Below are positions 42,382-52,073 of a stretch of 64,000 bases of DNA, piece by piece. The stretch lies in the NCBI GenBank assembly GCA_035623255.1, contig DASPTU010000098.1, positions 1 through 64,000 of the forward strand. Reading direction: 5' to 3'. The notes beneath the pieces were generated by a model that was not told where the DNA came from, made no database searches, and saw only the letters and a list, made by a program, of their open reading frames with translations. Each line of letters starts with the position of its first letter. Within the stretch, counting starts at the first letter, position 1. A program made the position numbers and the translations under genes. This DNA comes from JAFAGX01 sp035623255 (GTDB lineage: Bacteria; Acidobacteriota; Terriglobia; Terriglobales; Acidobacteriaceae).

Positions 42382-42948
42382 ATGAATGGCTTCCAGATTT
42401 GTAAATACCTGTGGGCTGGTGTCTATGCTTTGTGGCTGGTGTGGGCTTTACGGACAAAGCCCGCCCGAATCAAAGAGACCATCATTTCCCGACTGTCTCA
42501 CGTCCTGCCTGTCGTCGCGGCCTTCATCCTGATGTTCACACGGTACGCCGGTAACAGCTGGTTGTGGGCACAAGTTTTTCCCGACGAGTTGTGGGTTAAT
42601 CTACTCGGCATTCTGCTTACTTTTGCCGGCCTGGCTTTCGCCTTTTGGGCCAGGGTTCGCCTCGGTGGAAATTGGAGCAGTTCGGTCACAGTGAAAGTCG
42701 GACATGAGTTAGTTCGCACCGGTCCCTATCGTTGGGTGCGCCATCCAATTTACTCGGGATTGGTCTTGGCAATGTCAGGAACAGCCATGGCCAACGGTGA
42801 AGTACGGGGTGTTATCGCCGTCGTTTTGGTATTTATCGGGTTTACTATTAAGAGCCGGATCGAAGAACGAGCTATGATTGACACCTTTGGAGCGGAGTAC
42901 GAAGATTACAGGCGAAGTACCGGAGGCATTCTTCCCAAATTGCATTAA
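42382..42948 (+). CDS. Isoprenylcysteine-carboxyl-methyltransferase-family membrane protein
   Basis: The 188-residue inner-membrane protein has about four hydrophobic segments and the ICMT/PEMT-like signature: KVGHELVRTGPYRWVRHPIYSGLVL with RHP, and an acidic C-terminal EERAMIDTFGAEYEDYRRST. In bacteria these are methyltransferases of unknown acceptor. It is followed after only 3 bases by the CPBP gene, so both are likely co-transcribed. Confidence 0.9.
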   Translation: MNGFQICKYLWAGVYALWLVWALRTKPARIKETIISRLSHVLPVVAAFILMFTRYAGNSWLWAQVFPDELWVNLLGILLTFAGLAFAFWARVRLGGNWSSSVTVKVGHELVRTGPYRWVRHPIYSGLVLAMSGTAMANGEVRGVIAVVLVFIGFTIKSRIEERAMIDTFGAEYEDYRRSTGGILPKLH

Positions 42949-42951
42949 CCG

Positions 42952-43665
42952 ATGAATTCCCCAGGCACGCAGGCAGTAGTTGATCCGAGCTATCGCACCA
43001 TCGCCCCGGCGTGGCACACCGTCGTCGTGTTAATGGTTCTGCTGGGTCTTTCATTGGCCGGCGCTCGTTCGCAGAGCCTACCGTTTGCGGGCACTTACGG
43101 GCGCGCCCCCGGATACATCCTGGTGATGGTCGTTGAATGGGCAATGGTTGCATTCATCGGCTATGGCATTAGCCGCCGCGGCTTTCGCCTGCCTGATCTC
43201 ATCGGTGGAGATTGGGCGCGCGCGGTTGCCGTTCTGCGCGATTTCGGAATCGCGATTGGATTTCTCATCATCTCCAGCGTGGTGTTAAACGGGCTGGGTC
43301 ACTTGCTGAAAGCCGTTCCCAATCAGGCAATCCGCAACGCGCTTCCAAGCGGGCCTCTGGAAGTCGTTCTTTGGTTATTGCTTTCACTGACCGCCGGGTT
43401 CTGCGAGGAAACGATTTTTCGGGGGTATTTCCAACGCCAATTTTCTGCTTGGACGCGGTCAGCTGCCGGTGGAATCGTGCTGCAAGGGATTGCTTTTGGT
43501 GCTGGGCATGGATATCAAGGCTGGAAATACATGTTGGTCATTACCGTGTTTGGCACCATGTTCGGGTTGCTCGCGAAGTGGCGCCGGAGCTTGCGTCCTG
43601 GCATGCTCGCCCATGCATTGCAGGATGGAGTTGGCGGTCTTTTCGCTCGACATTTCCTGCGCTGA
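42952..43665 (+). CDS. CPBP-family intramembrane glutamic metalloprotease
   Basis: The 237-residue multi-pass protein has the CPBP/CAAX-protease motifs: EETIFRGYFQRQF (paired Glu plus Arg), FGAGHGYQG (His) and HALQDG (His, Asp). These lie on the last transmembrane helices, as in Rce1-type enzymes. N-terminal about 170 residues form several helices. Substrate unknown. It follows the ICMT-like gene directly; Rce1 and ICMT act in the same pathway in eukaryotes, but bacterial prenylated CaaX substrates are not established, so the pairing may be coincidental. Confidence 0.91.
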   Translation: MNSPGTQAVVDPSYRTIAPAWHTVVVLMVLLGLSLAGARSQSLPFAGTYGRAPGYILVMVVEWAMVAFIGYGISRRGFRLPDLIGGDWARAVAVLRDFGIAIGFLIISSVVLNGLGHLLKAVPNQAIRNALPSGPLEVVLWLLLSLTAGFCEETIFRGYFQRQFSAWTRSAAGGIVLQGIAFGAGHGYQGWKYMLVITVFGTMFGLLAKWRRSLRPGMLAHALQDGVGGLFARHFLR

Positions 43666-43714
43666 TTAACTTTGGGTTGGTCGGGCCTCCCCGCAAACGT
43701 CGCCAGCGCAAACT

Positions 43715-44722
43715 TTAGATCGTTCCGGAATCTCCGCCGTAGACCTGTTTAGCCGCTATCACGGTATTGCAGTGGATTGTTACCGTATCTTCTACTTTTC
43801 TCGCGTAGCCTCCGGCAAAGGTCACCATCACCGGGATGTCGCGTGCGCGGGCAACACGGAAGACGAGTTCATCCCGGCGCTTCAAGCCTTCGATAGTTAG
43901 CGACAGACCGCCGAGTTGATCCTCCCGATATGGATCGGCGCCAGCAATGTAGCAGATCAGCTCCGGCTCGAACTGCCTTAGCCCCGAGCTTAACGCGTTG
44001 TCCAGCCAGGCAAGATAGTCTTCATCGCCGATCTCATCCGGCAGGTCTACATCAATCGAGGAGGGTGGCTTCCACATCGGATAATTGTTTTCCTGATGCA
44101 GTGAAATGGTGAACACGTCGCCGGCGTGCGCATTGCGAACTTTCGTGACGACCGACTGGGCAAGCGTTGAGGCTCCTGTTGAGGGCAGGGGGGCGGCTGG
44201 AACGCGAACTCCGGCGAAGATGGCAGCTGTTCCGTTCCCGTGGTGAACGTCACAGTCTACCGTCATCGCTCTTTCAATCTTGTCGTCGCGCTGCATTCGT
44301 CGAATGGCCACCGCTACGTCGTGAATCATGCAAAAGCCTTCTCCGTGATCTGGAAACGCATGATGGAATCCGCCGCCGATATTGAACGCGATGCGGTCCT
44401 TCAACGCGAACTCTGCCGCCAGAATCGATCCGCCAGCCGCAAGCCAGAATGCACGCACGAGTTCGGGCGAGTAGGGAATCTCCATCTGCAGTTCTTCGTG
44501 GGCGGTGAGGGTTCCGGTTTTTAACTTTCCCACGTACTGGGGCGTGTGAACCAGAAGGATGTCCTGATCAGATGCAGGCCGTGGTGTGACGATATCGTCA
44601 GTCGCGGCGACGGCGGTTTGGATGAGCCGTTTGTGGATTCGCTGGTACTTTTCCGCCGGGAATACATGTGCCCCTATAGGCAAATAGTAGTCATCACTGT
44701 AAACAAGCTTGAAGGGGAGCAT
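43715..44722 (-). CDS. Histone-deacetylase-family amidohydrolase
   Basis: The 335-residue zinc-dependent deacetylase-fold enzyme has the active-site motifs FNIGGGFHHAFPDHGEGFC (catalytic His pair), MTVDCDVHHGNGTAAIF (metal Asp and His) and GADPYREDQLGG (metal Asp). Bacterial members are acetoin-utilisation or acetylpolyamine amidohydrolases, among others. Between TAAIFAG and DVFTISLHQENNYP it has a Pro/Ala/Ser-rich insertion of about 30 residues that is longer than the usual loop. It lies 63 bases after the metallophosphoesterase gene on the same strand. Confidence 0.92.
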   Translation of the reverse strand: MLPFKLVYSDDYYLPIGAHVFPAEKYQRIHKRLIQTAVAATDDIVTPRPASDQDILLVHTPQYVGKLKTGTLTAHEELQMEIPYSPELVRAFWLAAGGSILAAEFALKDRIAFNIGGGFHHAFPDHGEGFCMIHDVAVAIRRMQRDDKIERAMTVDCDVHHGNGTAAIFAGVRVPAAPLPSTGASTLAQSVVTKVRNAHAGDVFTISLHQENNYPMWKPPSSIDVDLPDEIGDEDYLAWLDNALSSGLRQFEPELICYIAGADPYREDQLGGLSLTIEGLKRRDELVFRVARARDIPVMVTFAGGYARKVEDTVTIHCNTVIAAKQVYGGDSGTI

Positions 44723-44785
44723 GGTGAATCGCCACGGCTGGTCTTTATCATACGCGCTCGGAACGGAGAGCGCGTTACCAGGAAA

Positions 44786-45946
44786 TTACTGCTCGACAGA
44801 AGCCGCGGTTGACTTCACATCCGTGTTCTCGGCGAAGCACCAATGCACAAACTGATCGGTGTAACTGGAAACGACAGAGGGCGGAATGTCGTTTTCCCTG
44901 AGCTCCTTGAATTCGAAACGAATCGCGCCCAGCGGCTCTGATGACGGATTAACCGTGCCCAACAGGTACCCATATACGTTCGTCTTCGCCACGCGCCCTA
45001 GGTCGGTTCCGGGCAGCGCATAACGATGGGCACCAGCAGTTCCGTCAATCCATCCGGGTAAGACGCCTCCATTGCTGCGCCAGTACGGCGTATTGAAGAT
45101 GTCTTCCATGTAGTAATGGGAATGGCTTGCCAGAACATAAACTTTCTTGTGAGCGTCGTTCTGCAGCCTCAAGAGCGCCTGGTATACCTGCTTCCCACTT
45201 TCCTCGCCACGCGCCGATTCATTCATACTATGGCCTTGAGACATGCTGTAGGGAAGCGCTTTGTGCATGCCGACGACGACCGTTCGAATTGCGTCGTCCT
45301 GGGTGGCGTTCGCCATGCGATCTTTAAACCACTTCACCTGATCGTCATCGAACTGGTCGTCGGTGGCATTGTCGAGATAAATAAAGTCGACGCCGTCTGC
45401 AATCCAGTGAAAGTAGGTCCGTAGAGGCCCTTCCACCGCGCCGAGTTTCGCATCCTTCTCGCGCTGCTCACGCAATTCCTTACGATCGAGGAGATCAGCA
45501 AATTGAGTGATGAATTGCTCGCGCGTTTTCAATCCTGGCACCGTCTCATGGTTACCAATGCCGAGAAAGAACGGAATGCTAAAAGCAGCAACCTGGTTCT
45601 TTGTGAAGTCGACCCAGGCCGAGCGTTCGTAGCTGCTAATCGTCAGATGTTGCCCCTTCACCCTGTAAGACTGCAGCATGTCCTCATCAAAGTCATAGAT
45701 TGCTCGCAGATCCCCCAGATGCCAGTAGAAACGGGCGCCTTCTTTCGCGGCGCTCCTGGCTATCGCGGGCATGACAACATCTCCGCAGTTTCGCGAGTCG
45801 CCAGCTACTGCGAAATGCCAAGTTTGCTGCGTAGATTCTGCACGGTGCTGAGTTATGGCGTGAGAAGACGAAGTGGTCTGTCCAGACAAAAATGCGGCGA
45901 CAAGAATTAAGCAGACGAGGGCAAAGTGCCTAGTGCCAGTTTGCAT
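44786..45946 (-). CDS. Exported metallophosphoesterase
   Basis: The 386-residue protein has a signal peptide (about 1-22, MQTGTRHFALVCLILVAAFLS) and a calcineurin-like fold: WHFAVAGDSRNCGDV, YWHLGDLRAIYDF, LGIGNHETVPGL, VGMHKALPYS and LASHSHYYMEDIF, giving the Asp, His and Asn metal ligands in order. The C-terminal part carries no named domain. It starts 7 bases after the RND permease stop, so it appears to be the third gene of the efflux operon. An upstream frame start at 46003 would overlap the permease gene and is not used. Confidence 0.9.
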   Translation of the reverse strand: MQTGTRHFALVCLILVAAFLSGQTTSSSHAITQHRAESTQQTWHFAVAGDSRNCGDVVMPAIARSAAKEGARFYWHLGDLRAIYDFDEDMLQSYRVKGQHLTISSYERSAWVDFTKNQVAAFSIPFFLGIGNHETVPGLKTREQFITQFADLLDRKELREQREKDAKLGAVEGPLRTYFHWIADGVDFIYLDNATDDQFDDDQVKWFKDRMANATQDDAIRTVVVGMHKALPYSMSQGHSMNESARGEESGKQVYQALLRLQNDAHKKVYVLASHSHYYMEDIFNTPYWRSNGGVLPGWIDGTAGAHRYALPGTDLGRVAKTNVYGYLLGTVNPSSEPLGAIRFEFKELRENDIPPSVVSSYTDQFVHWCFAENTDVKSTAASVEQ

Positions 45947-45953
45947 CGAAGGT

Positions 45954-48900
45954 TTATGCTCCTGAAGGTTCTTCACGGACTGCCCGGCCAACTCGGACTC
46001 CACGAGCCTCGCGCCAGCCCTCCACGATCAGGTAGAGCACAGGAATGAAGAACAGGTTAAGCAGGGTCGACATGATCATCCCGCCGAAGACGGTAGTGCC
46101 GACCGAGTGGCGGCCTTCCTGGCCCGCCCCATGCGCGACCATCAGCGGCAAGACGCCCAGTATGAATGCGAAGGAGGTCATCAAAATGGGACGCAGGCGA
46201 ATGCGCGCCGCTTCAATCGTGGCTTCCACCAGCGGCATGCCACGCTCGCGCAATTGCTCGGCGAATTCGACAATCAGAATGGCGTTCTTGCTGGCCAGAC
46301 CCACCAGCATGACCAGACCGATCTGACAATAGACGTCATTCTGCAACCCACGCAAGGATTGCGCCAGCAGCGCGCCCAACATCGCCATGGGGACCGCGAG
46401 CAGCACGATGAATGGCAGAACGAAGCTTTCATATTGCGCCGAGAGCGTCAGATAAACCACCAAAACTCCCAGCGCGAACAGAATCATTGTGGTGCGGCCG
46501 GACGCGAGCTCCTCCAGCGAAATGCCGGTCCATTCATAGGTGAAGCCCTGGGGCATTACTTTCTTGCTCAGATTCTCCATTGCGGCAATTGCCTGGCCGG
46601 AACTGAACCCCGGCCCTGCCGAGCCATCAATCTCTGCCGAACGAAAAAGGTTGTAATGATTGATGACTTGGGGTGCGGCGCTTTGCGAGATCGTGACCAG
46701 ATTGTCTAGCGGAATCATGCCGCCGATGTCAGAGCGTACGTAATACTGCTGTATATCCTTGGGCTGCGAACGGAACTGCTGGTCGGCCTGGACATAAACA
46801 CGGTAAGAGCGGTTATTGAAGTTGAAATCGTTCACGTACGCCGAACCCATGTACACACCCAGCGCATCTGTCACCTGCTGCAAAGGAACGTGCAAGCTCT
46901 TTGCCTTCTCGCGGTCGATCGTAACTACGAACTGAGGATCGTTAGCCGTGTAGGTGCTGAAAAGGCCGGCAAGTTCCTTTTGGCCCGATCCCTGCCGAAC
47001 CATGTCTTGCACGACGCTGGCCAATTCCTGCAGGGTATGCGCCCCCTGGTCCTGAACTTCGAATTGAAAACCACCTAAGGCACCGAGACCTTCCACCGCC
47101 GGAGGAAGGAAGGGCAGGACAATCGCACCCGAGACGCCAAACAACTTTCCCCGAAGCCGGTTCACAACTGCGTTGGCAGAATGCTCAGGACCTTTGCGCC
47201 GTGAATAGTCCTTGAGCCCCGCGTACACCACGCCCTGGTTGGCGGCTGCACCGGATACACCCGAGCCGGCAATGGCAAACACACTCTCCATATCCAAGTC
47301 GCTCTGCATAATGTTGGCCACCTGTTCCACGATGCTTCTTGTATATTGCGTTGACGCAGCTGGCGGTGCCTGCACCGCCACAATCAGCCAACCTTGATCC
47401 TCATCGGGCACAAAGGCTTTTGGCACGCGCTGAAAGATGAAGTAGGTGAGGCTCAAGCCGGTCAGGAACAAAACGACTGCAACCAGGCGGAAGCGCAAGA
47501 ACAGGGTCAGTGATTTTCGGTATCCGTTTGTGACTGCGGCGATGATCTTATCGACCTCGCGAAATAACCAAATCTTTTCACCGTGTCCCCGGCCGAGAAG
47601 GAGTGCGGATAGTGCAGGACTCAGGGTCAAAGCGTTAAACGCGGAGATGGAAATCGAAAAAGCAATTGTGAGGGCGAATTGGCGGAACAAAATCCCGGTG
47701 GTGCCCGGGAAAAATGCTACAGGCACGAACACTGCGACCAGCACCAGAGAGGTGGCAATAACCGCGCCAGTTACCTCTTTCATGGCTGCCGCCGTCGCCT
47801 TATGCGGGCTATGTTCGCCTTCCTGGATGTGGCGTTCGATGTTTTCAATCACGACGATGGCATCATCCACGACCAAGCCGGTAGCCAGCGTGATGCCGAA
47901 CAAGGTCAGCGTATTAATTGAGAAATTCAGCAGCTTTACAAATGCGAACGTACCCACCAACGAGACCGGGATCGTCACCGACGGAATAATTGTGCTCCGC
48001 CAGTCTTCAAGGAAGAGGAAGATCACTAAAATGACAAGCGCGATGGCCTCAATCAACGTGCTCAGGACGTCCTTGATGGATTCGCTGACCGCATCCGTGG
48101 TGTCGAATGCATTCTCATAAATCATGCCGGGCGGAAAACGTTTCGACAGCCTCTTCAATTCCGCCAGTGCCTGCCGGTCCACGTCGATCGCGTTAGCCGT
48201 GGATAGCTGGGTCACCGCAACACCGACCGAATCGTGCCCGTTGTAGATCAGGTCATTGCCGTAATCCTCGGCTCCCAACTCAGCGCGGCCGACATCACGC
48301 AGGCGTACCAGCGTGCCGTCCGCGTTGGTTTTTAGGATAATGTCCTCAAACTGAGCGGGCTCACTGAGGCGTCCAATGGCGCGCACGCTGATCTGAAATT
48401 GCTGACCAACCTTAACGGGAGGCTGGCCGACTTGCCCGGCAGCTACCTCGACATTTTGTTCCTGAAGGGCATTGACAACATCGGTTGCGGTCAGGCCGCG
48501 ACTCGCCATGCGAACAGGATCGAGCCAGAGGCGCATAGAGTATTTACGCTCGCCGAACACAAAGACATCCGCCACTCCCGGCACACGCTTCAACGTGTCT
48601 CGCACATAAACGTCGAGATAATTGCTCATGAACAGCGGGCTGTAGCGGCTGTCAGGTGAATAAACCGCTGCTCCGAAGACGAAGTTCTGCGATGACTTGG
48701 CGACCGTCACGCCAGTGGTTTTGACCGCGGCAGGCAACCGGCCTTGCGCTGTGTTCACACGGTTCTGGATATCCACGGCGGCCAAGTCAGGATCACGATT
48801 CAGCTCGAAAGTTGCCGTAATTGAGCTAGTGCCATCGTTTCCACTGGTGGATGTGACGTACTTCATTCCCTGCGCGCCATTGATCTGTTGTTCAAGGGGA

Positions 48901-49091
48901 ATTGTGACGGCTGACTCGACGGTTTGGGCGCTCGCGCCGATGTATGAACTCGAAACCGAAACCTGCGGCGGCGCAAGGCTGGGGAATTGCGCAATAGGCA
49001 AAGTTGGGATTGCGACCGCACCCGCCAGGATGATTAGTAGAGCGCAAACGGTGGCAAACACCGGACGATTTATGAAGAAGTTGACGAACAT
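45954..49091 (-). CDS. RND multidrug efflux permease (HAE1 family)
   Basis: The 1045-residue inner-membrane proton antiporter has twelve membrane helices and two large periplasmic loops. Landmarks: the N-terminal FFINRPVFATVCALLIILAGAVAIPTLPIAQFP, KSSQNFVF, GLVVDDAIVVIENIERH with the proton-relay Asp pair, PVAFFPGTTGILFRQFALTIAFS, KAFVPDEDQGW, and EFAEQLRERGMPLVEATIEAARIRLRPILMTSFAFILGVLPL. It is AcrB/MexB-like. The adaptor lies upstream in the same operon; no outer-membrane channel gene is present in the window. Confidence 0.97.
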   Translation of the reverse strand: MFVNFFINRPVFATVCALLIILAGAVAIPTLPIAQFPSLAPPQVSVSSSYIGASAQTVESAVTIPLEQQINGAQGMKYVTSTSGNDGTSSITATFELNRDPDLAAVDIQNRVNTAQGRLPAAVKTTGVTVAKSSQNFVFGAAVYSPDSRYSPLFMSNYLDVYVRDTLKRVPGVADVFVFGERKYSMRLWLDPVRMASRGLTATDVVNALQEQNVEVAAGQVGQPPVKVGQQFQISVRAIGRLSEPAQFEDIILKTNADGTLVRLRDVGRAELGAEDYGNDLIYNGHDSVGVAVTQLSTANAIDVDRQALAELKRLSKRFPPGMIYENAFDTTDAVSESIKDVLSTLIEAIALVILVIFLFLEDWRSTIIPSVTIPVSLVGTFAFVKLLNFSINTLTLFGITLATGLVVDDAIVVIENIERHIQEGEHSPHKATAAAMKEVTGAVIATSLVLVAVFVPVAFFPGTTGILFRQFALTIAFSISISAFNALTLSPALSALLLGRGHGEKIWLFREVDKIIAAVTNGYRKSLTLFLRFRLVAVVLFLTGLSLTYFIFQRVPKAFVPDEDQGWLIVAVQAPPAASTQYTRSIVEQVANIMQSDLDMESVFAIAGSGVSGAAANQGVVYAGLKDYSRRKGPEHSANAVVNRLRGKLFGVSGAIVLPFLPPAVEGLGALGGFQFEVQDQGAHTLQELASVVQDMVRQGSGQKELAGLFSTYTANDPQFVVTIDREKAKSLHVPLQQVTDALGVYMGSAYVNDFNFNNRSYRVYVQADQQFRSQPKDIQQYYVRSDIGGMIPLDNLVTISQSAAPQVINHYNLFRSAEIDGSAGPGFSSGQAIAAMENLSKKVMPQGFTYEWTGISLEELASGRTTMILFALGVLVVYLTLSAQYESFVLPFIVLLAVPMAMLGALLAQSLRGLQNDVYCQIGLVMLVGLASKNAILIVEFAEQLRERGMPLVEATIEAARIRLRPILMTSFAFILGVLPLMVAHGAGQEGRHSVGTTVFGGMIMSTLLNLFFIPVLYLIVEGWREARGVRVGRAVREEPSGA

Positions 49092-49155
49092 GAGAAAAGC
49101 CGTTTCAAGTTTCGGTTAGTCGAAACCAGAAGCTCGAATCTTCAAACTGAGAAAA

Positions 49156-50271
49156 CTAACTCTGTGGCACTACGGGCGCGCCATCCACGAGGTACTGGGT
49201 CCCGGAGACAATCACCTTGTCGCCCGGCTTGATTCCATCCAGGACGACATAATCATTTCCGATCATCTCGCCCACCCGCAGAGGTTTCTGGTGCGCGACC
49301 AATCTTCCGTTCTCATCTTGTGCGACAAAAGCGAAGTAAAGTCCGCCAAGACGCGATACCGCTAATACGGGAACTACTGGTCCCTGATGCATCCCCCAAA
49401 TCACGCGCGCGCGGATAAATTGCAAGTTGCGCAACTTGTCTTCGTTGTTGGCAATCCGCGCTTTGATCAGCACTGTCTGCGTCGTGTTGTCGACCTGAGG
49501 CGAAATGAAGCTAAGCCGGCTGTCGGCGAGTACTTTGCCTTCGCCGTCTACGATATCAACCGGCATGTTCATTTTGAGCTGAGAAGATCGCTCGACGGGA
49601 ACATAAACATAGGCCTCCAGGCTTCCCGGCTGATCGACGGTAGTGAGGACCGTGCTGGTAGTAACGCGGTCGCCAACACGCACAGGAATGTCGCCCACAA
49701 TGCCGCTGGTCGGAGCGCCCACCCGGTAGTAATGCAACTGGACCTGCTGTTCTTGCACCTGTGCATCAAGTGCCCGCAACTGGGCCTGCGCATTATCCAG
49801 CGTAGCCTTGGCCTGATCGAGGTCCTGTTTCGAAACCACTCCGGCAGCCGCCAGTGCGCTGGTCCGGTTAAATTGTTCCTGGGCCCACTTAAGGTTGGCT
49901 TCCTGCGCGGCGCGGTTGTGCTCCTGACTATTTACAGTCGCCTCTTGTTTTGTCGGATCAATTTCCATCAGAAGCGTGCCACGCGAGACGTGGTCGCCGG
50001 AATGAACCTGGATATCAATGATTTGGCCCTCAACCTGAGGCATGATAATGGCCGAGTCGCGGGATTTCAGCGTTGCAACATATTCCGTGCTGTCACTGAT
50101 AGGAACCGAACGCGCGGGTTCAATTTTGACCGGGATGCTGGGCGGGCCTTGTGCAGCTTGAGCGTCCCTGGCGGAGCCCTGATTACACGCGGTACCTGCA
50201 GCCACAAGCAGCAGGACAGCCCAGATTTCGATGCGTAGCTGCGGGACTAATTGATATTTAAGCGTGTCCAC
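49156..50271 (-). CDS. RND efflux periplasmic adaptor (membrane fusion protein)
   Basis: The 371-residue adaptor is probably a lipoprotein: lipobox LVAAGTAC with Cys29. It shows the MFP order: lipoyl-like IMPQVEGQIIDIQVHSGDHVSRGTLLMEIDP, a helical hairpin (AQEANLKWAQEQFNRTSALAAAGVVSKQDLDQAKATLDNAQAQLRAL), the second lipoyl half VGAPTSGIVGDIPVRVGDRV, and a beta-barrel/membrane-proximal end. It lies 64 bases upstream of the permease. No repressor gene was seen close by; it diverges from the threonine aldolase gene. Confidence 0.95.
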   Translation of the reverse strand: MDTLKYQLVPQLRIEIWAVLLLVAAGTACNQGSARDAQAAQGPPSIPVKIEPARSVPISDSTEYVATLKSRDSAIIMPQVEGQIIDIQVHSGDHVSRGTLLMEIDPTKQEATVNSQEHNRAAQEANLKWAQEQFNRTSALAAAGVVSKQDLDQAKATLDNAQAQLRALDAQVQEQQVQLHYYRVGAPTSGIVGDIPVRVGDRVTTSTVLTTVDQPGSLEAYVYVPVERSSQLKMNMPVDIVDGEGKVLADSRLSFISPQVDNTTQTVLIKARIANNEDKLRNLQFIRARVIWGMHQGPVVPVLAVSRLGGLYFAFVAQDENGRLVAHQKPLRVGEMIGNDYVVLDGIKPGDKVIVSGTQYLVDGAPVVPQS

Positions 50272-50442
50272 TACGTGTGTTCCTGTCGTTTCTGTTGGTA
50301 TCCGGTATGACCACGTGAATGTTCATTATCTCCTCGAACAAACCTAAAGGTCTATGACCGAGCGCCATTTTCCGGCTCGCACGCTTAGACTGCAAAAGAC
50401 GCCGAAAGTTATCTACTGGAGTTCTGCTAAATTGTTGGTGCG

Positions 50443-51501
50443 ATGAAACCAATTCGCAGCTTTGCCAGCGACAACAACGCGGGCATTCATCCCAGGATTC
50501 TGCAGGCCATTGCCGCCGCCAATGTCGGACACGTAGTTGGCTACGGCGATGATCCCTACACCGAAGCCGCGGTAGCCAAGTTTAAACAGCAGTTCGGGGA
50601 CGACATAGAAGTCTTTATCGCGTTCAATGGCACCGCCGCAAACTGTTTGGGGCTCAAGGCGCTGACTGAAAGCTTCCAGGCCGTGATCTGCGCCGAAGGC
50701 GCTCACATCTATACCGACGAATGTGCTGCCCCTGAGAAGTTTACAGGTTGCAAACTGATTCCACTGTCTGCGCCCGATGGCAAGCTAACGGTAGAGTCCG
50801 TTGGACATGCCTATCACGGAATCGGCGACCAGCACCACGTCCAACCTCGGGTTATCTCCATCACCCAAGCGACAGAATTGGGAACAGTCTACAAGCCCAA
50901 CGAGATTCGCGATCTGGCACATTTCGCGCACAAGCGCAGCATGTTTTTGCACATGGACGGGGCCCGAATTGCAAATGCCGCGGTTAGTTTAGGACTGACA
51001 CTGCGCCAAGCCACGCGCGAACCAGGGGTCGATGTCCTGTCATTTGGCGGGACAAAGAATGGCGCCATGGGCGCCGAGGCTGTGATCTTTTTCGATAAGA
51101 AATTCGCTGCTGATTTCCTCTATGTGCGTAAGCAGGCCATGCAACTGGCTTCCAAGATGCGATTTATTTCTGCTCAGTTCGAAGCGTTGTTCACTGACGA
51201 CCTTTGGAAAACAAATGCCGCCCATTCCAATCGCATGGCGGCCTTGCTACGGGATGAGCTTTCAAAACTCCCTCAGGTTAAGATCATGCATCCGGTCGAC
51301 GCCAACGGAGTCTTTGCTCGGATCCCGGCGCATGCCATTAGCAAAATCCAGGAGCGCTACTTTTTCTACGTCTGGAACGAGGAGCAATCGCTCGTGCGCT
51401 GGATGTGTTCGTTTGACACCACAGAAGAGGACGTAAAAGAATTTGCCCGATTTGTGGCGGCCTGCGTCGCCAATCGGGCTTCGACGACGAACCGGCAGTG
51501 A
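50443..51501 (+). CDS. Threonine aldolase family protein
   Basis: This is a PLP-dependent fold-type I aldolase that cleaves beta-hydroxy amino acids such as L-threonine to glycine and acetaldehyde (352 aa). Motifs: SFASDNNAGIHPRILQAIA, GYGDDPYTEAAV, HIYTDECAAPEKFTGCKLI, FLHMDGARIANAAVSLG and the PLP lysine in DVLSFGGTKNGAMGAEAVIFF. Stereospecificity is not decided by sequence. The stop overlaps the in-frame upstream extension of the next gene but not its preferred start. Confidence 0.95.
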   Translation: MKPIRSFASDNNAGIHPRILQAIAAANVGHVVGYGDDPYTEAAVAKFKQQFGDDIEVFIAFNGTAANCLGLKALTESFQAVICAEGAHIYTDECAAPEKFTGCKLIPLSAPDGKLTVESVGHAYHGIGDQHHVQPRVISITQATELGTVYKPNEIRDLAHFAHKRSMFLHMDGARIANAAVSLGLTLRQATREPGVDVLSFGGTKNGAMGAEAVIFFDKKFAADFLYVRKQAMQLASKMRFISAQFEALFTDDLWKTNAAHSNRMAALLRDELSKLPQVKIMHPVDANGVFARIPAHAISKIQERYFFYVWNEEQSLVRWMCSFDTTEEDVKEFARFVAACVANRASTTNRQ

Positions 51502-51569
51502 TCTTGATTTTTCAGAATTCTTCGCATAAATTGGCGCTTCCGTTAGAGTTTGTTAGCGAGGGAGCAGTG

Positions 51570-52073
51570 ATGAGTCAGAAGTGGCTGGCGCTTGCTTGTT
51601 TGATTGCAACCGCAATCCTGCCCGGTTGCGGACACGATCAGGAATTGGTATCCATTGATGTCGAGCCCAACACAGAAACCTTCGGGGCGTCGAACATACC
51701 CGTGAGCGCCGATGCCGGGGCGAGCGTCCAATTAAGAGCGCTGGGAACTTACATACACCCGCCGGTCACCAAGGACATAAGCGATCAGGTCACTTGGAGT
51801 TCGAACACTCCGCAAATGGTCACCGTCAACTCCACTGGCTTAATCACCCCCACGGGTTTAGCTTGCGGCGGAACAATTATCTCGGCCACGGTGAAGACTA
51901 ATAAGAGCGCTGGCGGAATTTCGTCGTCCGGGGCGATAGTGACGGGAACCATGACCGCCAACGTCACCTGCTTTACAGGCAGTCTTCGCAAGCCTGGAAA
52001 GGTCTTCAGTGCTGCCTTGGTGAGACCACAAACAGTCTTGAGAGTACTTCCGGCTAGTCCTTACTCGCGGTAA
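51570..52073 (+). CDS. Small lipoprotein with an Ig-like (BIG2-type) domain
   Basis: The 167-residue protein has a signal peptide with lipobox ILPGC (Cys20) and one Ig-like domain: VSIDVEPNTETF, SVQLRALGTYIHPPVTKDISDQVTWSSNTPQMVTVNSTGLITPTGLACGGTIISATV, the typical BIG2 pattern. A short region after about residue 125 has no named match. The start is ATG 51570 after GGGAGC. Outer-membrane or periplasmic; role unknown. Confidence 0.8.
   Translation: MSQKWLALACLIATAILPGCGHDQELVSIDVEPNTETFGASNIPVSADAGASVQLRALGTYIHPPVTKDISDQVTWSSNTPQMVTVNSTGLITPTGLACGGTIISATVKTNKSAGGISSSGAIVTGTMTANVTCFTGSLRKPGKVFSAALVRPQTVLRVLPASPYSR

Noticed and set aside
45947..46003. N-terminal extension of the metallophosphoesterase
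   Set aside because: It overlaps the RND permease gene and lies before a clear signal peptide start at 45946.
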